Origin: Balamuthia mandrillaris
Taxonomy: Eukaryota > Discosea > Longamoebia > Balamuthiidae
Direction of reading: 5' to 3'
Length of the DNA stretch: 64,000 bases
NCBI GenBank assembly: GCA_031835245.1
Contig: JAVKOQ010000199.1
Location: 32,127-96,126, forward strand
Shown here: in pieces, positions 13,153-23,816 of the stretch
Layout of the letters: every line of letters begins with the position of its first letter
How positions within the stretch are numbered: position 1 is the stretch's first letter
Notes under the pieces: generated by a model
The model's input: only the letters and a program-made list of their open reading frames with translations
Database searches by the model: none
Told to the model about the DNA's origin: nothing
Position numbers and translations under genes: made by a program

Positions 13153-13798
13153 TCAATCCACAGACTTGTAAGGATGACCAAGGCCATAGAGGATGCCCAT
13201 GAATTTGTCATCGTCAATGTCGTTCTGGAAAAAGGTTTTCTTCATCTTGAAGAATGTGGCGCATGTCAGGAGGCTATCGCTTCCTGCTTGATGCTGAGGT
13301 CCTATCCGCTCCACCTTCGTGGTTTCCATCATTCATTAGAACATGAAAGATAGAGAGGAAACAAAGGCAAAGAAAGTGCAAAAGACGAAATAACAATAAT
13401 AAAAACAGAGACGAGAACGGATTCGTACCTCGAGGTCCTGGGCCACTTCGTTGAGGCCCCCTTTAAGATTTTTACAGCTCCTCATTAAATACTTGATGTC
13501 GTATATACATGGAAAGTAACTCTTGATCAAGTCAAAAAACTCGTCCTCCTTGGCTGGCAAAGGCTTGCAAGTCAGTATCTTGAGCAGGTAACCAAAGTCA
13601 TAGCCGCTGTGGAAGCTGATCCACTTGATCTCCTCGTTGAGGACGATGCCGGAGGACATGAGCAGCTCGCCGAAGTGAGAGACGTCTATGCCGTACTCTT
13701 CGTGCTTCTTAAAGTTGATACCGGACCTCTGCAACAGTTCAATAGAGTCTTGGGCGTACATGTCCTCACTTTTATAAAGCGTTTCGTTTAGAATCAAG

Positions 13799-13834
<36 letters not shown>

Positions 13835-14261
13835 ACAGGAAAGGAGTTTGACGCGGAGAAGAGAGACTAACGTACTTCAGGTTGAACTGAAAGTTGAACT
13901 GCCATGTACAGATTCCAGGAGGCACTCTGCCTTCCTCGTCAGAGAAGGTCAGCCCCAGCTGGATGATTTTCAAGAGGTCGACATTACAGCGCAGCGTTTG
14001 GTAGTGGTACTCGCTGGTGCTTTTGAAGTTGCCAATGGGACGAGCCACAACACCTGGGAACTCAGTATCCTGGTGTTCGTTTCGATGAACAGAAGGAAGA
14101 TGGGAAAAAAAGGTTATTTGGAAGAAGTGGCGGAGAAAAAAAAAGAGGCTTTGTACCATGGCAATGTAGGGGTAGTCTTCCACAAGATCTCGGATGTTGG
14201 CCATCTCTTCTTCCAAGTTAGCCGCCCATACTTCTCTGATGATGTCGTTCTCTTCGTTCAT
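13153..14261 (-). CDS. CAF1: CCR4-NOT deadenylase subunit CAF1 (CNOT7/8, POP2)
   Basis: Four exons: 14261-14157, 14069-13876, 13768-13429 and 13314-13153. They give 266 residues, the normal length. The protein is the DEDD-type poly(A) exonuclease of the CCR4-NOT complex, which shortens mRNA tails in the cytoplasm. Catalytic residues are visible: D36 and E38 in [15 protein letters not shown], the Asp of GYDFGYLLK, and the Asp of [10 protein letters not shown]. Conserved blocks [31 protein letters not shown] and [12 protein letters not shown] are present. The first intron falls between AM and DTEF, and the Asn codon before EDMYAQDS is split across a junction. A CT tract sits in the second intron. 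No anomaly is seen. Confidence 0.96.
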
Positions 14262-14929
14262 TTCACTCTCTTCTTACCCACATGAAAAAAAATCGATTTC
14301 GGAAAAAAACAAGGATGGCGGGTGGTGGCTTTCAAATCAATCCAACCCAATGCGCTGAGGGGGGAAAAAAATTCTCCGTCCGAGTTGAGTTGAGGTGTGG
14401 TGGCCTCTTTTGAGTTCGTCACAATGAGGAATAAATAATATTTAAAAAAAAATAAAAAGAGGAATAAGCCACTGTCTGGTAGGCAAAGTTCAATCCTTCA
14501 ACTTTGTTTTGTTTTTTTTTTCAGTTTGACGCTTGCCGCTACGCTAACGCAAAACGTAGCAGTTCTTGTTTTCGTTTGACACACACCACCCTTCACCCTT
14601 CACCTTTCCCTTCTTTCTTCTTGTTGAGCGGTTTTTTTTTTTCTCACCCCTTTTTTTTCACGCAAATCCGAAGAGCCACACCCCCACGCAAGCTTGCCTG
14701 TCCGCCATTATGGGTTTTTCTGGGTTTTTTTCTGCGGACAGAAAACTGGCGGAAAACACCCCTCAATCAGGGAAAAAAGTCCCAATTTCGGATGTTGCGT
14801 CAGCGTGTTGCTCTTTTGGAAAGTGGTGGCGTAGGATGGCAATCTGATATATTTTTGTAGACACCAAAAAGAAAAAAGCGGAAGAGAGAAGGAGGCAAAG
14901 GCAGGAACGTACGCACGGAAAGAAAGGAA
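14262..14929. promoter_or_regulatory. Divergent promoter region of CAF1 and carrier genes
   Basis: CAF1 reads left and the carrier reads right from this 668-bp gap. It holds T-rich blocks at 14505-14525 and 14630-14660, and an AT-rich patch with AATAAATAATATT near 14430. No individual promoter element can be assigned. Confidence 0.35.
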
Positions 14930-16011
14930 ATGAGAGGAAGGAACGTAGCTTTGGAGGCAGCCCTGCCGGCTTTGGAAAGGCAGGTCTTGCTGGCTTTCTC
15001 TAGGGCCAGCGCAAGTGGCATCCTTTCCACCTTGTCTGTGGCCATTCGAAGGACGCAAATCTCGCGATGCTCCGACTTTTGGGGCGCTGCCGAGGTGTCT
15101 GGCCTGCTGGACGAGAGGTTCTCCGGCCCACTCCTCAGCGCCAGTGTCATCAGCTCGCTTTCTGGCTTTTTCCATTCCATAATCGAGGTCTACCATTCCT
15201 TCTCTTCCTTAGCTTTTTTCTTCCTCATCAACCAAAAAGAACTGACGCGGTAAACATTTGCTTGCTTACGTAGTGGACAGCCTTTGAGCTCCTGGCCAGC
15301 CGAGTGCAACTCTCAGAACTGGAACCCTTTCCACGGTTCCTGGTGCTGCAGGCTCCCGCTCTGGCCGCTAGCCTGCTGACATATCCCCTGGAAACCCTGA
15401 CCACACGCCTCAGCGTGATGACCCCTAGGGGCGGCGGCGGTTGTTTGGCTCTGCTGCGGCAAATGAGGGAGGAGATGGAGGAGCAGGCGGAGAAGGAGAA
15501 GCAGGAGGAAGAGAACGAGGAGCAGAGGTTGAGGAGGAGGCAGAGGGAGCAGGAGAGGGAGTGGAATGGGCGAAAGGCGGTGGTGGGCGCTCTCTTCTCG
15601 GGAGTAGGCGTGGCTCTGGCTCACACCTTGGCAGCTAACGGCTTGCGTGTTCTCCTGGGCAAAGCCATTCAACAACAAATGGGAGCCTCTTCAGCATCGG
15701 GCCAACTTGCTTTGTCTGTGGGAGCAATGGCCTTGACGGAGGTGTTGCTGCATCCCTTGAGCACGGTGACGCGACGCATGCAAGCTGGTCAATGGAGAAA
15801 CCCCCTGCAGTGCTTCCAGGAGAGCGCAAGAGAGGTGGTCTACCTCTGGACCTCTACCAGTGAGAACAGCACTAGTGGAGGTGTCTTTGTGGTGGCAGGA
15901 GCGCTATACAAGGGAGCTTTGCTGGCAGCGTTGCATCGTGTGTTGCACAAGTTGGTAGTCGTGCGTTTCTATCATCAGGGCAAGCTGTTGGCGCAAGCCC
16001 TCATGCGTTGA
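14930..16011 (+). CDS. Divergent mitochondrial carrier (SLC25-like) protein
   Basis: Two exons, 14930-15187 and 15274-16011, encode 331 residues, close to the roughly 300 expected for a solute carrier family 25 protein. Two repeats show the P-x-[DE/S]-x-x-[RK] carrier signature after a hydrophobic stretch: LLTYPLETLTTRLSV and LLHPLSTVTRRMQAG. A third repeat, at the N-terminus, is too diverged to call. Between the two clear repeats lies a highly charged insertion of about 35 residues, rich in Glu, Lys and Arg (MREEMEEQAEKEKQEEEN), unusual for the loop between carrier helices. The splice donor (GAG followed by GTCTAC) is weaker than others here, so the first exon's end is less certain. Substrate and organelle cannot be told; a peroxisomal or outer-membrane relative is possible. 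Confidence 0.62.
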
Positions 16012-16292
16012 GAATGGAATAACTGTCTTCCTTCTGAATTGTTGTTTTTATGTTGAGTATACACATGTTTAAAAGTACTTTTATGATTGTTGAGGGATCA
16101 AAGCAGAGCAAACGCGAAGGGTACCTCAACATTTTGGTGGTGGAGAGAGTGAAGAGAGAAGAGAGAAGAGAGAACGAAAAGAAAGAAAAGAGAGAGAGGA
16201 GGAGAGAGACAGAGGCACAGACAGAGAGAGAGAGAGAGAGAGAGAGAAGAGACCGGAGGAGCATACCATGAACCACGAAAAGAAGGAGAACG

Positions 16293-16349
<57 letters not shown>

Positions 16350-16446
16350 AAGAGAAAAGGGAAAAGCAAAGATGCACTAAAGTAAGATGTAAATGTTTGT
16401 GGCAAAACAACATTGAAAAGAACGGAAAGGAGTGCAAGGAAAAGAC
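16012..16446. repeat. GA-rich convergent intergenic gap
   Basis: Two genes end into this gap. It contains GA microsatellites at 16193-16250 and 16296-16345 with purine-rich DNA between them. No coding frame is supported; the serine/leucine frames on the minus strand are repeat artefacts. Confidence 0.6.
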
Positions 16447-17543
16447 CTAGAGTCTGGCCTTATTTTGAAGGTTGCTCATGACGACGCCCGTGGACTCGCC
16501 AATGTCTTTGGGATTGGTGGCATCCTTCCAGGAAGTGATGGTGGACCAACTCTTGGAAATTTCCTCTGGCTGCAGTTCTTTGTCGATCGGGAAGAATGCG
16601 CTGTTTTTGTAGTGTTGGTTCAGTTTCATATGCAATTAAAACAAACACAAAAAAAATAAACACAAAAAGTTACCCTTTGGTCCTCTGCCAACGGAGCTTG
16701 GAGAAGTAGCCAGCGCCCAGCTCGAAGAGGGAGCCCGTCTCCTCGCAGGACTCATGGCAAAGGTAAAGAACCAGAGGGGCCACAAAAGCGGGGGATAACT
16801 TCTCCACCTGTATTTTTTTTAAATAAAAAACAACATCAGTTCAATTATAACAAAGAAGAGTAATAATGAGAAGTAGAAGGAAAGAAAGCGGCTCACCAGT
16901 TCCTTGGGCATGATGGTCTCCGTGAGACGGCTTCCAGCGATAGGGGCGATGGTGTTGACGTGTACGTTGCGGCCCTTGCCCTCAATAGCCAACGTGTTGG
17001 CAAAGCCCAGCAGGGCCAGCTTAGCCGCTGAGTAGTTGGCTTGACCAAAGTTGCCATAGATGCCTTTTCAGCAATAATGATAATTAGTTATGAGGGCAGA
17101 AGAGAACCAGAGTAGCTGAGAGGAAGAACAGAAGAGAAAAGTAAAGAAAACGAAAAGCGAGACATAGAAACAGACAAGACGAGAAGAAGAGAGGAGAACA
17201 AACCAGCAGCAGAGGCAGTCATGATGATACGACCAAACTTTTGTTCTCTCATGATGTCCCAAGCCGCTCTGGTAACCTTGTATGCTCCCCTAACGTGAAC
17301 ATCGTAAACAAGGTTCCAGTCGGCGTCCTACAAGGACCAAAGTCAATGAGCAAGAAGCACTCCCCAACAAAAAACAAGAGCCTCTATGGTTTCAACCAAC
17401 CTTCATTTTGACAAAAGAGGTGTCACGAAGGATGCCTGCGTTGTTGATGACCACGTCAACACGTCCCCAGGTAGACATTGCTGTCTGGATGATCTTATCT
17501 CCTGTTTCCCATTTTTTGTACCGTTGGTTAAAGTTAGAGAGGA

Positions 17544-17575
<32 letters not shown>

Positions 17576-17953
17576 CGAGCGAGAAGAAAGAGCAACAGTG
17601 AAAAGACAGAGAGAGAAGAAAGTAACCGTCAGTAACAGAGTCGTAGTTGGCAACGGCCTCACCGCCAGCTTGCTTGATCTCGTCGACCACCTTGTCAGCA
17701 GCGCGGGTGGAGGCACCCTCCCCCTTCATGCTGCCTCCCAAGTCGTTCACCACGACCTTTGCCCCTCGCTTAGCAAATTCGAGGGCATACGCTCTGCACC
17801 CCCCCACAAATCACAGGAATGTGAGAACATAGAGAGAGAGAGAGAGAGAGTGACAGAAAAAAGTGAAACACAAACGACTGTACGGTACCTTCCGAGACCG
17901 CCGCCAGCGCCAGTCACAACCACCACTTTGCCATCAAAACGAAGTTCGCTCAT
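16447..17953 (-). CDS. Peroxisomal (3R)-3-hydroxyacyl-CoA dehydrogenase, SDR family, stand-alone with PTS1
   Basis: Seven exons: 17953-17889, 17793-17627, 17501-17401, 17327-17204, 17063-16897, 16807-16674 and 16600-16447. All junctions are in frame and the protein has 303 residues. It matches the dehydrogenase unit of peroxisomal multifunctional enzyme 2 (HSD17B4/FOX2). It has TGAGGGLGR at residues 14-22 for NAD binding, NNAGILRD, a catalytic Ser in IIMTASAAG, and Y163SAAK167. In animals and fungi this unit is fused to a 2-enoyl-CoA hydratase, and in animals to SCP2; here it stands alone. The C-terminus NKARL ends in Ala-Arg-Leu, which fits the PTS1 consensus for peroxisome import. Expected role: the dehydrogenase step of peroxisomal fatty-acid beta-oxidation. 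CT tracts lie in the first two introns. Confidence 0.93.
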
Positions 17954-18557
17954 CTCTTGCTTTTAGCTTTCTTTCAAGCTGTTCTTTGCCGCTGGTTCAA
18001 ATCCCACTCCTGTACATGCTTGGTTTTTTTTAACCAAACAGGAAAAAGTAGTCATGTCGTCATGGAGATTAGATGACCGACCATCGCGCAATGGTTCGGT
18101 TTGACAGCGGTCCTTGTCGACCCCTATTTTTTGCGGCTGAAAGCAGCAGGAAAGCGTAGGGGCATGTTTGCTGCCCTTTTTTCCCTTGCCATATCTTTTT
18201 AGTCAGATACAGAGGGACCTATCTGGGGGAAGAAATATTTTGCTTGAGGGTCTGCGGAAATGTATTTGGTTCCATTTCTTTTTTGCTGTCGACAGAGGGC
18301 CAGTGCTCCTCTTTTTTTTTTTTTTTGGTTTTCTCTCACCTCGAGTCGCACCCGGCCTATGCACCAATATTTTCCAATCAAATCTATTGTGCATACGCTC
18401 GCACTTTCTTTATAAGGGTTGTTAAGGAGTATGCAGGAATACTTTTCAATCAAAAAAACTAACTCTCGTAGATGTCCCTGCCATTTTTGACTTAGCGATT
18501 TTCAAAAAGACACCAGCAAACACTATCCCAGAATTATTATTTTGCCAATCGATAATT
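17954..18557. other. Intergenic region, promoter side of the dehydrogenase gene
   Basis: No supported gene is seen. A short T-homopolymer lies at 18310-18327. An AATAAA on the minus strand near 18557 could serve a transcript coming from the polypurine region to the right, but no coding exon for it is convincing. Confidence 0.35.
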
Positions 18558-18724
18558 TTATTGCAACAAAAAGAGAATGAACGTGCGCCACCCAGGAAAG
18601 AGAAGGAGTACTGCCCATGCTGAAACGGTATCTATGAGCAGGAGCACACAGCAGAGAGGGAGAACCAAGTCCCTGGTTAATCTTGTAAGTTGAGAGAAAT
18701 GAAGAGAAGTGAGAAGATCTGAGT

Positions 18725-20809
18725 GGAGGGAGAGGGGGTTAGGAAGAGAGGAGAGAGGAGAGAGGGGAGAGAGAGAGAGAGAGAGAGAGGGGGGAGAGAG
18801 GAGAGGGAAAGGGAGAGAGTGGGAGAGAGAACATAAAGAGGGAGGAAGAGAGAGGGAGAGACAAAGAGGGAGGGAGAGAAGGAGAAACAAAGGAAAAGAG
18901 GAGAGGAAAAGAAAGGGAGAGAGGGAGAGGAGAAAAGGGAAAAAGAGGGAGAGAGAGAAAGAGGGAAAGAGAGAAAGGAGAGAAAGGGAGAGAGGGGAAG
19001 GAAGAGAGAGGAAGGGAGAGAGGGAGAGAGGGAAAGAGGAAGGAAAGGGGAGAGGAAGAGAGTGGAAGAGAGAAGGAAGAGAGAGGGAAAAAGAAAGAAG
19101 GAGAATGTGAGAGAAAGAGAGAGAGAGAGGAAGAGGAAGAGAAATGTTGTTCAAGGAAGAGCAGAAGACTTACCACTAAGAAGAAGCTTACCAGTGACAA
19201 AGGAAGAAAGTTCACAACCTGAAAAGAGGAGGATAACAGAAAAGAAACTTATTTTTGTTTGCTTTAGGGGTTGTAGACAAAAAACTTTTCTTCTTTGCCT
19301 TCTTTACTTAGCTTTTCTTTTTAGTGGTAAGTTTAAGCAAAAAGAAGAGAAAGGAGAAAAAGGAGAAGGAGAAGAAGAAAGGCACTTATCACTAAAACAC
19401 AGAAAGAATAAGAGAGAGAGAGATGAGAGAAAGAAAGAGAGAGAAAAAGAGAGAAAGAGGAGAGAGAATGAGAGAGAAAAGAGAATGAGAGAAAGAGAGA
19501 GGAGAGAATGAAAGAAAAAGAGAGAAAGAGAGGAGAGAATGAGAGAGAAAAGAGAATGAGAGAATGAGAGAGAATGAGAGAGAATGAGAGAGAGAGAGAG
19601 GAGAGAATGAGAGAAAAAGAGAGAAAGAGGAGAGAGAATGAGAGAGAGGAGAGAAGAAGAGAAAGAAGAAAGAGAGAGAGGAGGGAGAAAGAGAGAGAGG
19701 AGGGAGAAAGAGAGACAGGAGAGAAAGAGAGAGAGGAGAAAAGAAAAGAAAGAGGAAGGAGAAAGAGAGAGAGGGGAGAAGAAGAGAAAGAGGAGGGAGA
19801 AAGAGAGAGAGAGAGAGGAGAGAAAGAGAGAGAGGAGAGAAAAAGAGAAAGAAGAAAGAGAATGAGAGAGAGGAGAGAAAAAGAGAAAGGAGAAAGAGAG
19901 AGAAAGGAGAGAGAGAGAAAAGGAGAAAGAGAGAGAGGAAAGAAGAAAAGAAAGAGGAAAAAAGAAAAGAAAGAGGAAAGAAGAAGAAAAAGAGGAGAGA
20001 GAATGAGAGAGAGGAGAGAAAAAGAGAAAGAAGAAAGAGAGAGAGGAGAAAGAGAGAGCGAGAGAGGAGAAAGAGAGAAAAAGAGAGAGAGAGAGAGGAG
20101 AAAAAGAGAGAGAGAGAGGAGAAAAAGAGAGAGAGGAGAGAGAGAGGGAGAGGAGAGGGAGAGGAGAGAGGGAGAGAGAAAAAGAGAGAGAGAGAGGAGA
20201 AAAAGAGAGAGAGAGAGAGAGAGAAAAAGAGAGAGAGGAGAGAGAGAGGGAGAGGAGAGAGAGAGGAGAGAGAGAGGAGAGAGAGAGAGAGAGAGAGAGA
20301 GAAGAGAAGAAGAGAAAGGAGAAAGAGAGAGAGAGAGAGAGAGAGGGAAAGAGAGAGAGGAGAAAAAGAGAAAGAGGGAAGAAAGGAGAGGGAGAGGAGA
20401 GAGAGAGGAGAGAGAGAGGAGAAAGAGAGAAAAAGAGAGAGAGAGAGAGGAGAAAAGAGAGAGAGAGAGAGGAGAAAAGAGAGGAGAGAGAGAGAGGAAA
20501 AGAGAGAGAGGAGAGAGAGAGGGAGAGAGAGAGGAGAGAGAGAGGAGAGAGAGAGAGAGAAGAGAAGAAGAGAAAGGAGAAAGAGAGAGAGAGAGAGAGA
20601 GAGGGAAAGAGAGAGAAGAAAAAGAGAAAGAGGGAAGAAAGGAGAGGGAGAGGAGAGAGAGAGGAGAGAGAGAGGAGAGAGAAAAAGAGAGAGAGAGAGA
20701 GGGAGAAAAGAGAGAGAGAGAGAGAGAGAGAGAAAAAAGAGAGAGAGGAGAGAGAGAAGAGGGAGAAAGAGAGAGAGGAGAAAGAGAGAGAGGAGAGAAG
20801 AAGAGAAAG

Positions 20810-20845
<36 letters not shown>

Positions 20846-21059
20846 AGAGAGAGAGAGGGAGAGGGAGAGAGAGGGAAAGAGAGAGAGGAGAAAAAGAGAA
20901 AGAGGGAAGAAAGGAGAGAAAGAGAGAGGAGAGAAAGAGAGAAAGGAGAAAGAGAGAGAGAGAGGGAGGAGAAAAAGAGAAAGAGGGAAGAAAGGAGAGA
21001 AAGAGAGAGAAAGAGAGAAAGAGAGAAAGAGAGAAAGAGAGAGAAAGAGAGAGAGAAGG
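18725..21059 (-). repeat. 2.3 kb homopurine (GA/GAAA) tract
   Basis: The plus strand is almost only G and A for over 2.3 kb, interrupted by a mixed segment at about 19140-19400. The units are irregular mixtures of GAGAGA, GAAAGA, GGAGAGA and GAGAAAAAGAGA. Long Ser/Leu/Phe frames of 550-590 codons run through all three minus-strand frames at once, as expected for repeat DNA rather than genes. The mixed island contains possible splice signals on the minus strand, so the tract may be one or two giant pyrimidine-rich introns. Confidence 0.9.
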
Positions 21060-21420
21060 GTACCACACATGAGGGGCAGTTCTCAGCAGACTGTTGGGGA
21101 CATCCCACCAGCAACACAGGTACCTTAGGCTCTCAGCAGCTGCCCTCCTTCATGTTAAACGCCTTAGCAAGGACCCACCCCGCCAGTCCTGTCAAGTCAC
21201 CCCACACAAAAAAAAAATTAGAATAATCAGCACCACTCTTCTCTCCAGTCCTCTTCCGCCAGCTCCTTTGCTTGTTCCTCACCTGCGAGGGGCTTCTGGT
21301 GAACAAGTCTTCTTGTGGGACTCCTCAAACTGACTAAACGGCAGTAACTTGTTGCACAGGCAACAACAGAGCAACGAACCAAAGGGTTTTCCGTCTTTGA
21401 ATTTGCAACAAGTTTATGTG
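21060..21420 (-). other. Possible spliced transcript exons next to the polypurine tract
   Basis: On the minus strand an open stretch of about 21297-21420 is Cys-rich (CNKLLPF, ESHKKTCSPEAP) and ends at a plausible donor. A second stretch at about 21063-21120 begins after a plausible acceptor, continues the same phase, and ends at a GTACCC donor that opens the pyrimidine tract. No known family is recognised and no start codon is secure, so this is only a candidate exon pair; it may be non-coding. Confidence 0.25.
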
Positions 21421-21479
21421 GTGTAGTGGTGTTTTACGCTTTCCCGGATGATGGTCTTTGGTTAACAACTTTGGTTAAC

Positions 21480-21917
21480 AAATTTATCAAGGTGTGATAG
21501 CGCAGCCGGTGGGGAGCAAGAGAGCGCAACCAAAGCGAGGAGAGAGTACAGAAAAGTAGAGAGAGTAAAGGAGAGCAGAGAAGAGCAGGTAGAGGAGAGT
21601 AGAGAAGAGAGAGGATAGGAGAATAGAGAAGGTAGAGGAGAGTAGAGAAGAGAGAGGATAGAAGAGAGGGGAGAGAGGATAGGAGAGTAGATAAAAGAGA
21701 AGAGAGGAGAGAGGACAGGAGGGAAAAATAATTTTTTTAAGGTGCACCTGCCTACATCTGCATACATCCGCATACATCTGCATTCGTATGCAGGGAGGTG
21801 CAGCCTTCGGATGTAAAACTTGACCTAATCAAAAATTTTAGATCATAATCACCCCAGGATGCGACTCGAGGTGTCTCAAGTTAAAAGTTTCCTTGCACCC
21901 TCTTCTTCTTCTCCAAC
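21480..21917. other. GA-rich repeats and short hexamer repeats; no gene seen
   Basis: Positions 21530-21725 are irregular GAGAGTAGA/GAGGATAG repeats. Positions 21750-21790 repeat CATCTGCATACATCCG-like words. The last hundred bases should contain the promoter of the kinase-like reading frame that starts at 21918. Confidence 0.5.
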
Positions 21918-23432
21918 ATGTCCCGTTTGATTTGCTTAGCGGCTCTGCTCTCTTTTTGTTGCTTTTTAATGCGTGTTCCCCCAACTACACCGTTCTTCAC
22001 GGACCATTTCTGTGAAAGCAGGGAGTCGTTCCTACCGCTGCATTGCAGCTTTTCCCCTATGATAGCGGAGGGGGCCAAAAACCTGGTGCTTTCGTGCACT
22101 GATGGTACGGTGGTACGCGTAGGCTTTGCACTGCCCTACACGAATGCCACCGCGGTGGTGGACAACATGTCCGAGATAATAGTGTGGATGGCAGAGCATT
22201 TGCTAGCACCATCGCTTATCAGCCCCGACCACCACCATCAGATCTTTTTAGCTGCCATCAGCGCTCTCTCCAAGGAGGACGCTGTGAGGAACGTGGAGGA
22301 TTGGGCACCTGTCTCCGCCCTTGAAAGGGAATGGGAGAACTTGTCGATGGCCAACAGACCCACTCCCTCGTCTTTGGGCTAAACTCGCCCAAGCACTCCT
22401 TCACCTTTTGCATCCAACCCGAATGGTTCGATGCGTCTCTCCCGTCCCACTGGACTGCCTACACCAAAGTGGAGGAAGAAGGGGAAACGGGGAAAGGGAA
22501 GGGAGAGTTGGCTGCCAAAAAGACTGTTCCCTTGCAGTTGCCCTTCGTTTTCGCGGTGGAGCACCAGGTTCGCTACGACGGATCAGTGGAGGACCTAGCG
22601 GGCCTACTGAATGAAGAGGACCTGTTGGTCTTTCTGTACGGCTTCTTCAACGATCAGCATCGCATGATGCGCGCCCAGGGCAGCTTCCATGTGGACTGTC
22701 ATCCAGGCAACATCCTTTTTCGCCGTACCTCGGGCGGCCTGCTGGAGTTTGCCTTCTCTGACTTTGGCAAGAGCGCCTCCTCCTCCTCCTCGGCCCAATA
22801 GTGGGAGCATCGACACAGTTCTGGACTTTATTCTGCGCGAAGCCAAGGACAAGCCCCAAGTGCAAGCTGTGGTCAAACAGATCATAGTGGTGGAGAAAAG
22901 CCTGCGCAGCCAGGACATGGCAGTGGAGGAATACTTGGAGGGACTCTTCAAGGCCACAAGGGAAGGCCTTTCCTCCCAGTACGACCATGAGCAGCTGAAC
23001 CATTTGTGGGACCGGTTGGGCTGCAGGTTTGCCGTTGAGTCCCTGCGCTCTCGTTTGGATGTGGTTGAGCAGGAGCTTAACGACACCAGGAGGGAGCTTA
23101 ATGACACCAGGAGGGAGCTTAACGACACCAGGAGGGAGCTTAACGACACCAGGAGGGAGCTTAACGACACCAGGAGGGAGCTTAACAAAATGGCCAGCAA
23201 GGTTAAACTGCTCACGAGGCAGCTTGAAGAACAACGCGAGGAGTTCAAGAGGCAGCTGGCAGAGCAACGCGAGGAGATAACAAAGTTGATGGCACAGATA
23301 CTCGATCTCAAGGAAGAAAGGAGAGGGAAGAATGAGGCAGGTGATGAGACGGTGAGACAATCTCAGCAACTGCACGCAGAGGAAGGCAGCTGTCAACCCG
23401 GAGGGCTTTGTGGAACTCAAGGACGAAACTAA
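21918..23432 (+). pseudogene. Secreted kinase-like protein with coiled-coil tail, apparent frame breaks
   Basis: Three overlapping frames on one strand read as one protein. Frame one (21918 on) opens with a signal peptide (LICLAALLSFCCFLM). Frame two (about 22360-22790) contains HVDCHPGNILF followed by FAFSDFGKS. These match the H-x-D-x-H-P-G-N catalytic loop and DFG of ABC1/UbiB or aminoglycoside-phosphotransferase-like kinases. Frame three (about 22800-23432) gives SGSIDTVLDFIL, then five copies of ELNDTRR and a charged coiled coil. The frame changes lie near 22331-22380 and in the TCC repeat at 22770-22800. They could be real frameshifts, assembly errors in simple repeats, or (first case) a 47-bp intron, shorter than any other here. 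A secreted kinase fold is unusual. No close family name is claimed. Confidence 0.5.
23072..23183 (+). repeat. 21-bp coding minisatellite
   Basis: Five near-identical copies of a 21-bp unit beginning GAGCTTAACGACACCAGGAG encode five tandem ELNDTRR heptads. Copies differ at one base, indicating recent expansion. The heptad period fits a lengthening coiled coil. Confidence 0.9.
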
Positions 23433-23615
23433 AGTGGAAAGGCCACTCCCTCACCAATTTTGTTTTTGACTATTTTGTTTTTGTTTTTTGTTTTTGTAAG
23501 GTGCTTATTTGCTGTGGCCGTGTGCATTATAAGTAGTTGTTGATAGTCAACTTGCTCGTTAGCATTTTTTTATCCGTTTGGAAAATAATCAGAGGAGACT
23601 CAGAGAGAGGAGGAT

Positions 23616-23661
<46 letters not shown>

Positions 23662-23816
23662 GAGAGAGAGACAGAGATAGCTTCAAAAACCCCACCAAAA
23701 TGTGAAGCTAGAGAGAGAGAGAGAGAGAGAGCAGGAGATGAAGCGAATCTTGTAACAAAAGCGAAGAAACAGAAGAGGCCTATGTACAAAGGTGAGCCAC
23801 CCAACAGCAGAAACCA
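23433..23816. other. Intergenic gap with GA tract
   Basis: T-rich DNA at 23457-23500 is followed by GA/CAGA microsatellites at 23622-23680 and 23710-23740. No coding frame is supported. It is the convergent gap between the kinase-like frame and the first secreted paralogue. Confidence 0.45.

Noticed and set aside
15248-15273. 26-bp GT-AG intron as the carrier gene's splice site
   Set aside because: It is far shorter than the 59-bp minimum seen in other genes here; a donor at 15188 keeps phase and removes an unconserved stretch.
19304-21226. Very long Ser/Leu/Phe-rich and Arg/Glu-rich frames of 550-594 codons on both strands
   Set aside because: They are open in several frames at once because the DNA is GA/CT repeat; there is no conserved domain or normal amino-acid mix.
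22311-22357. 47-bp intron explaining the first frame change of the kinase-like gene
   Set aside because: It keeps phase but is shorter than any supported intron here and lacks a pyrimidine tract, so it is mentioned only as an alternative.
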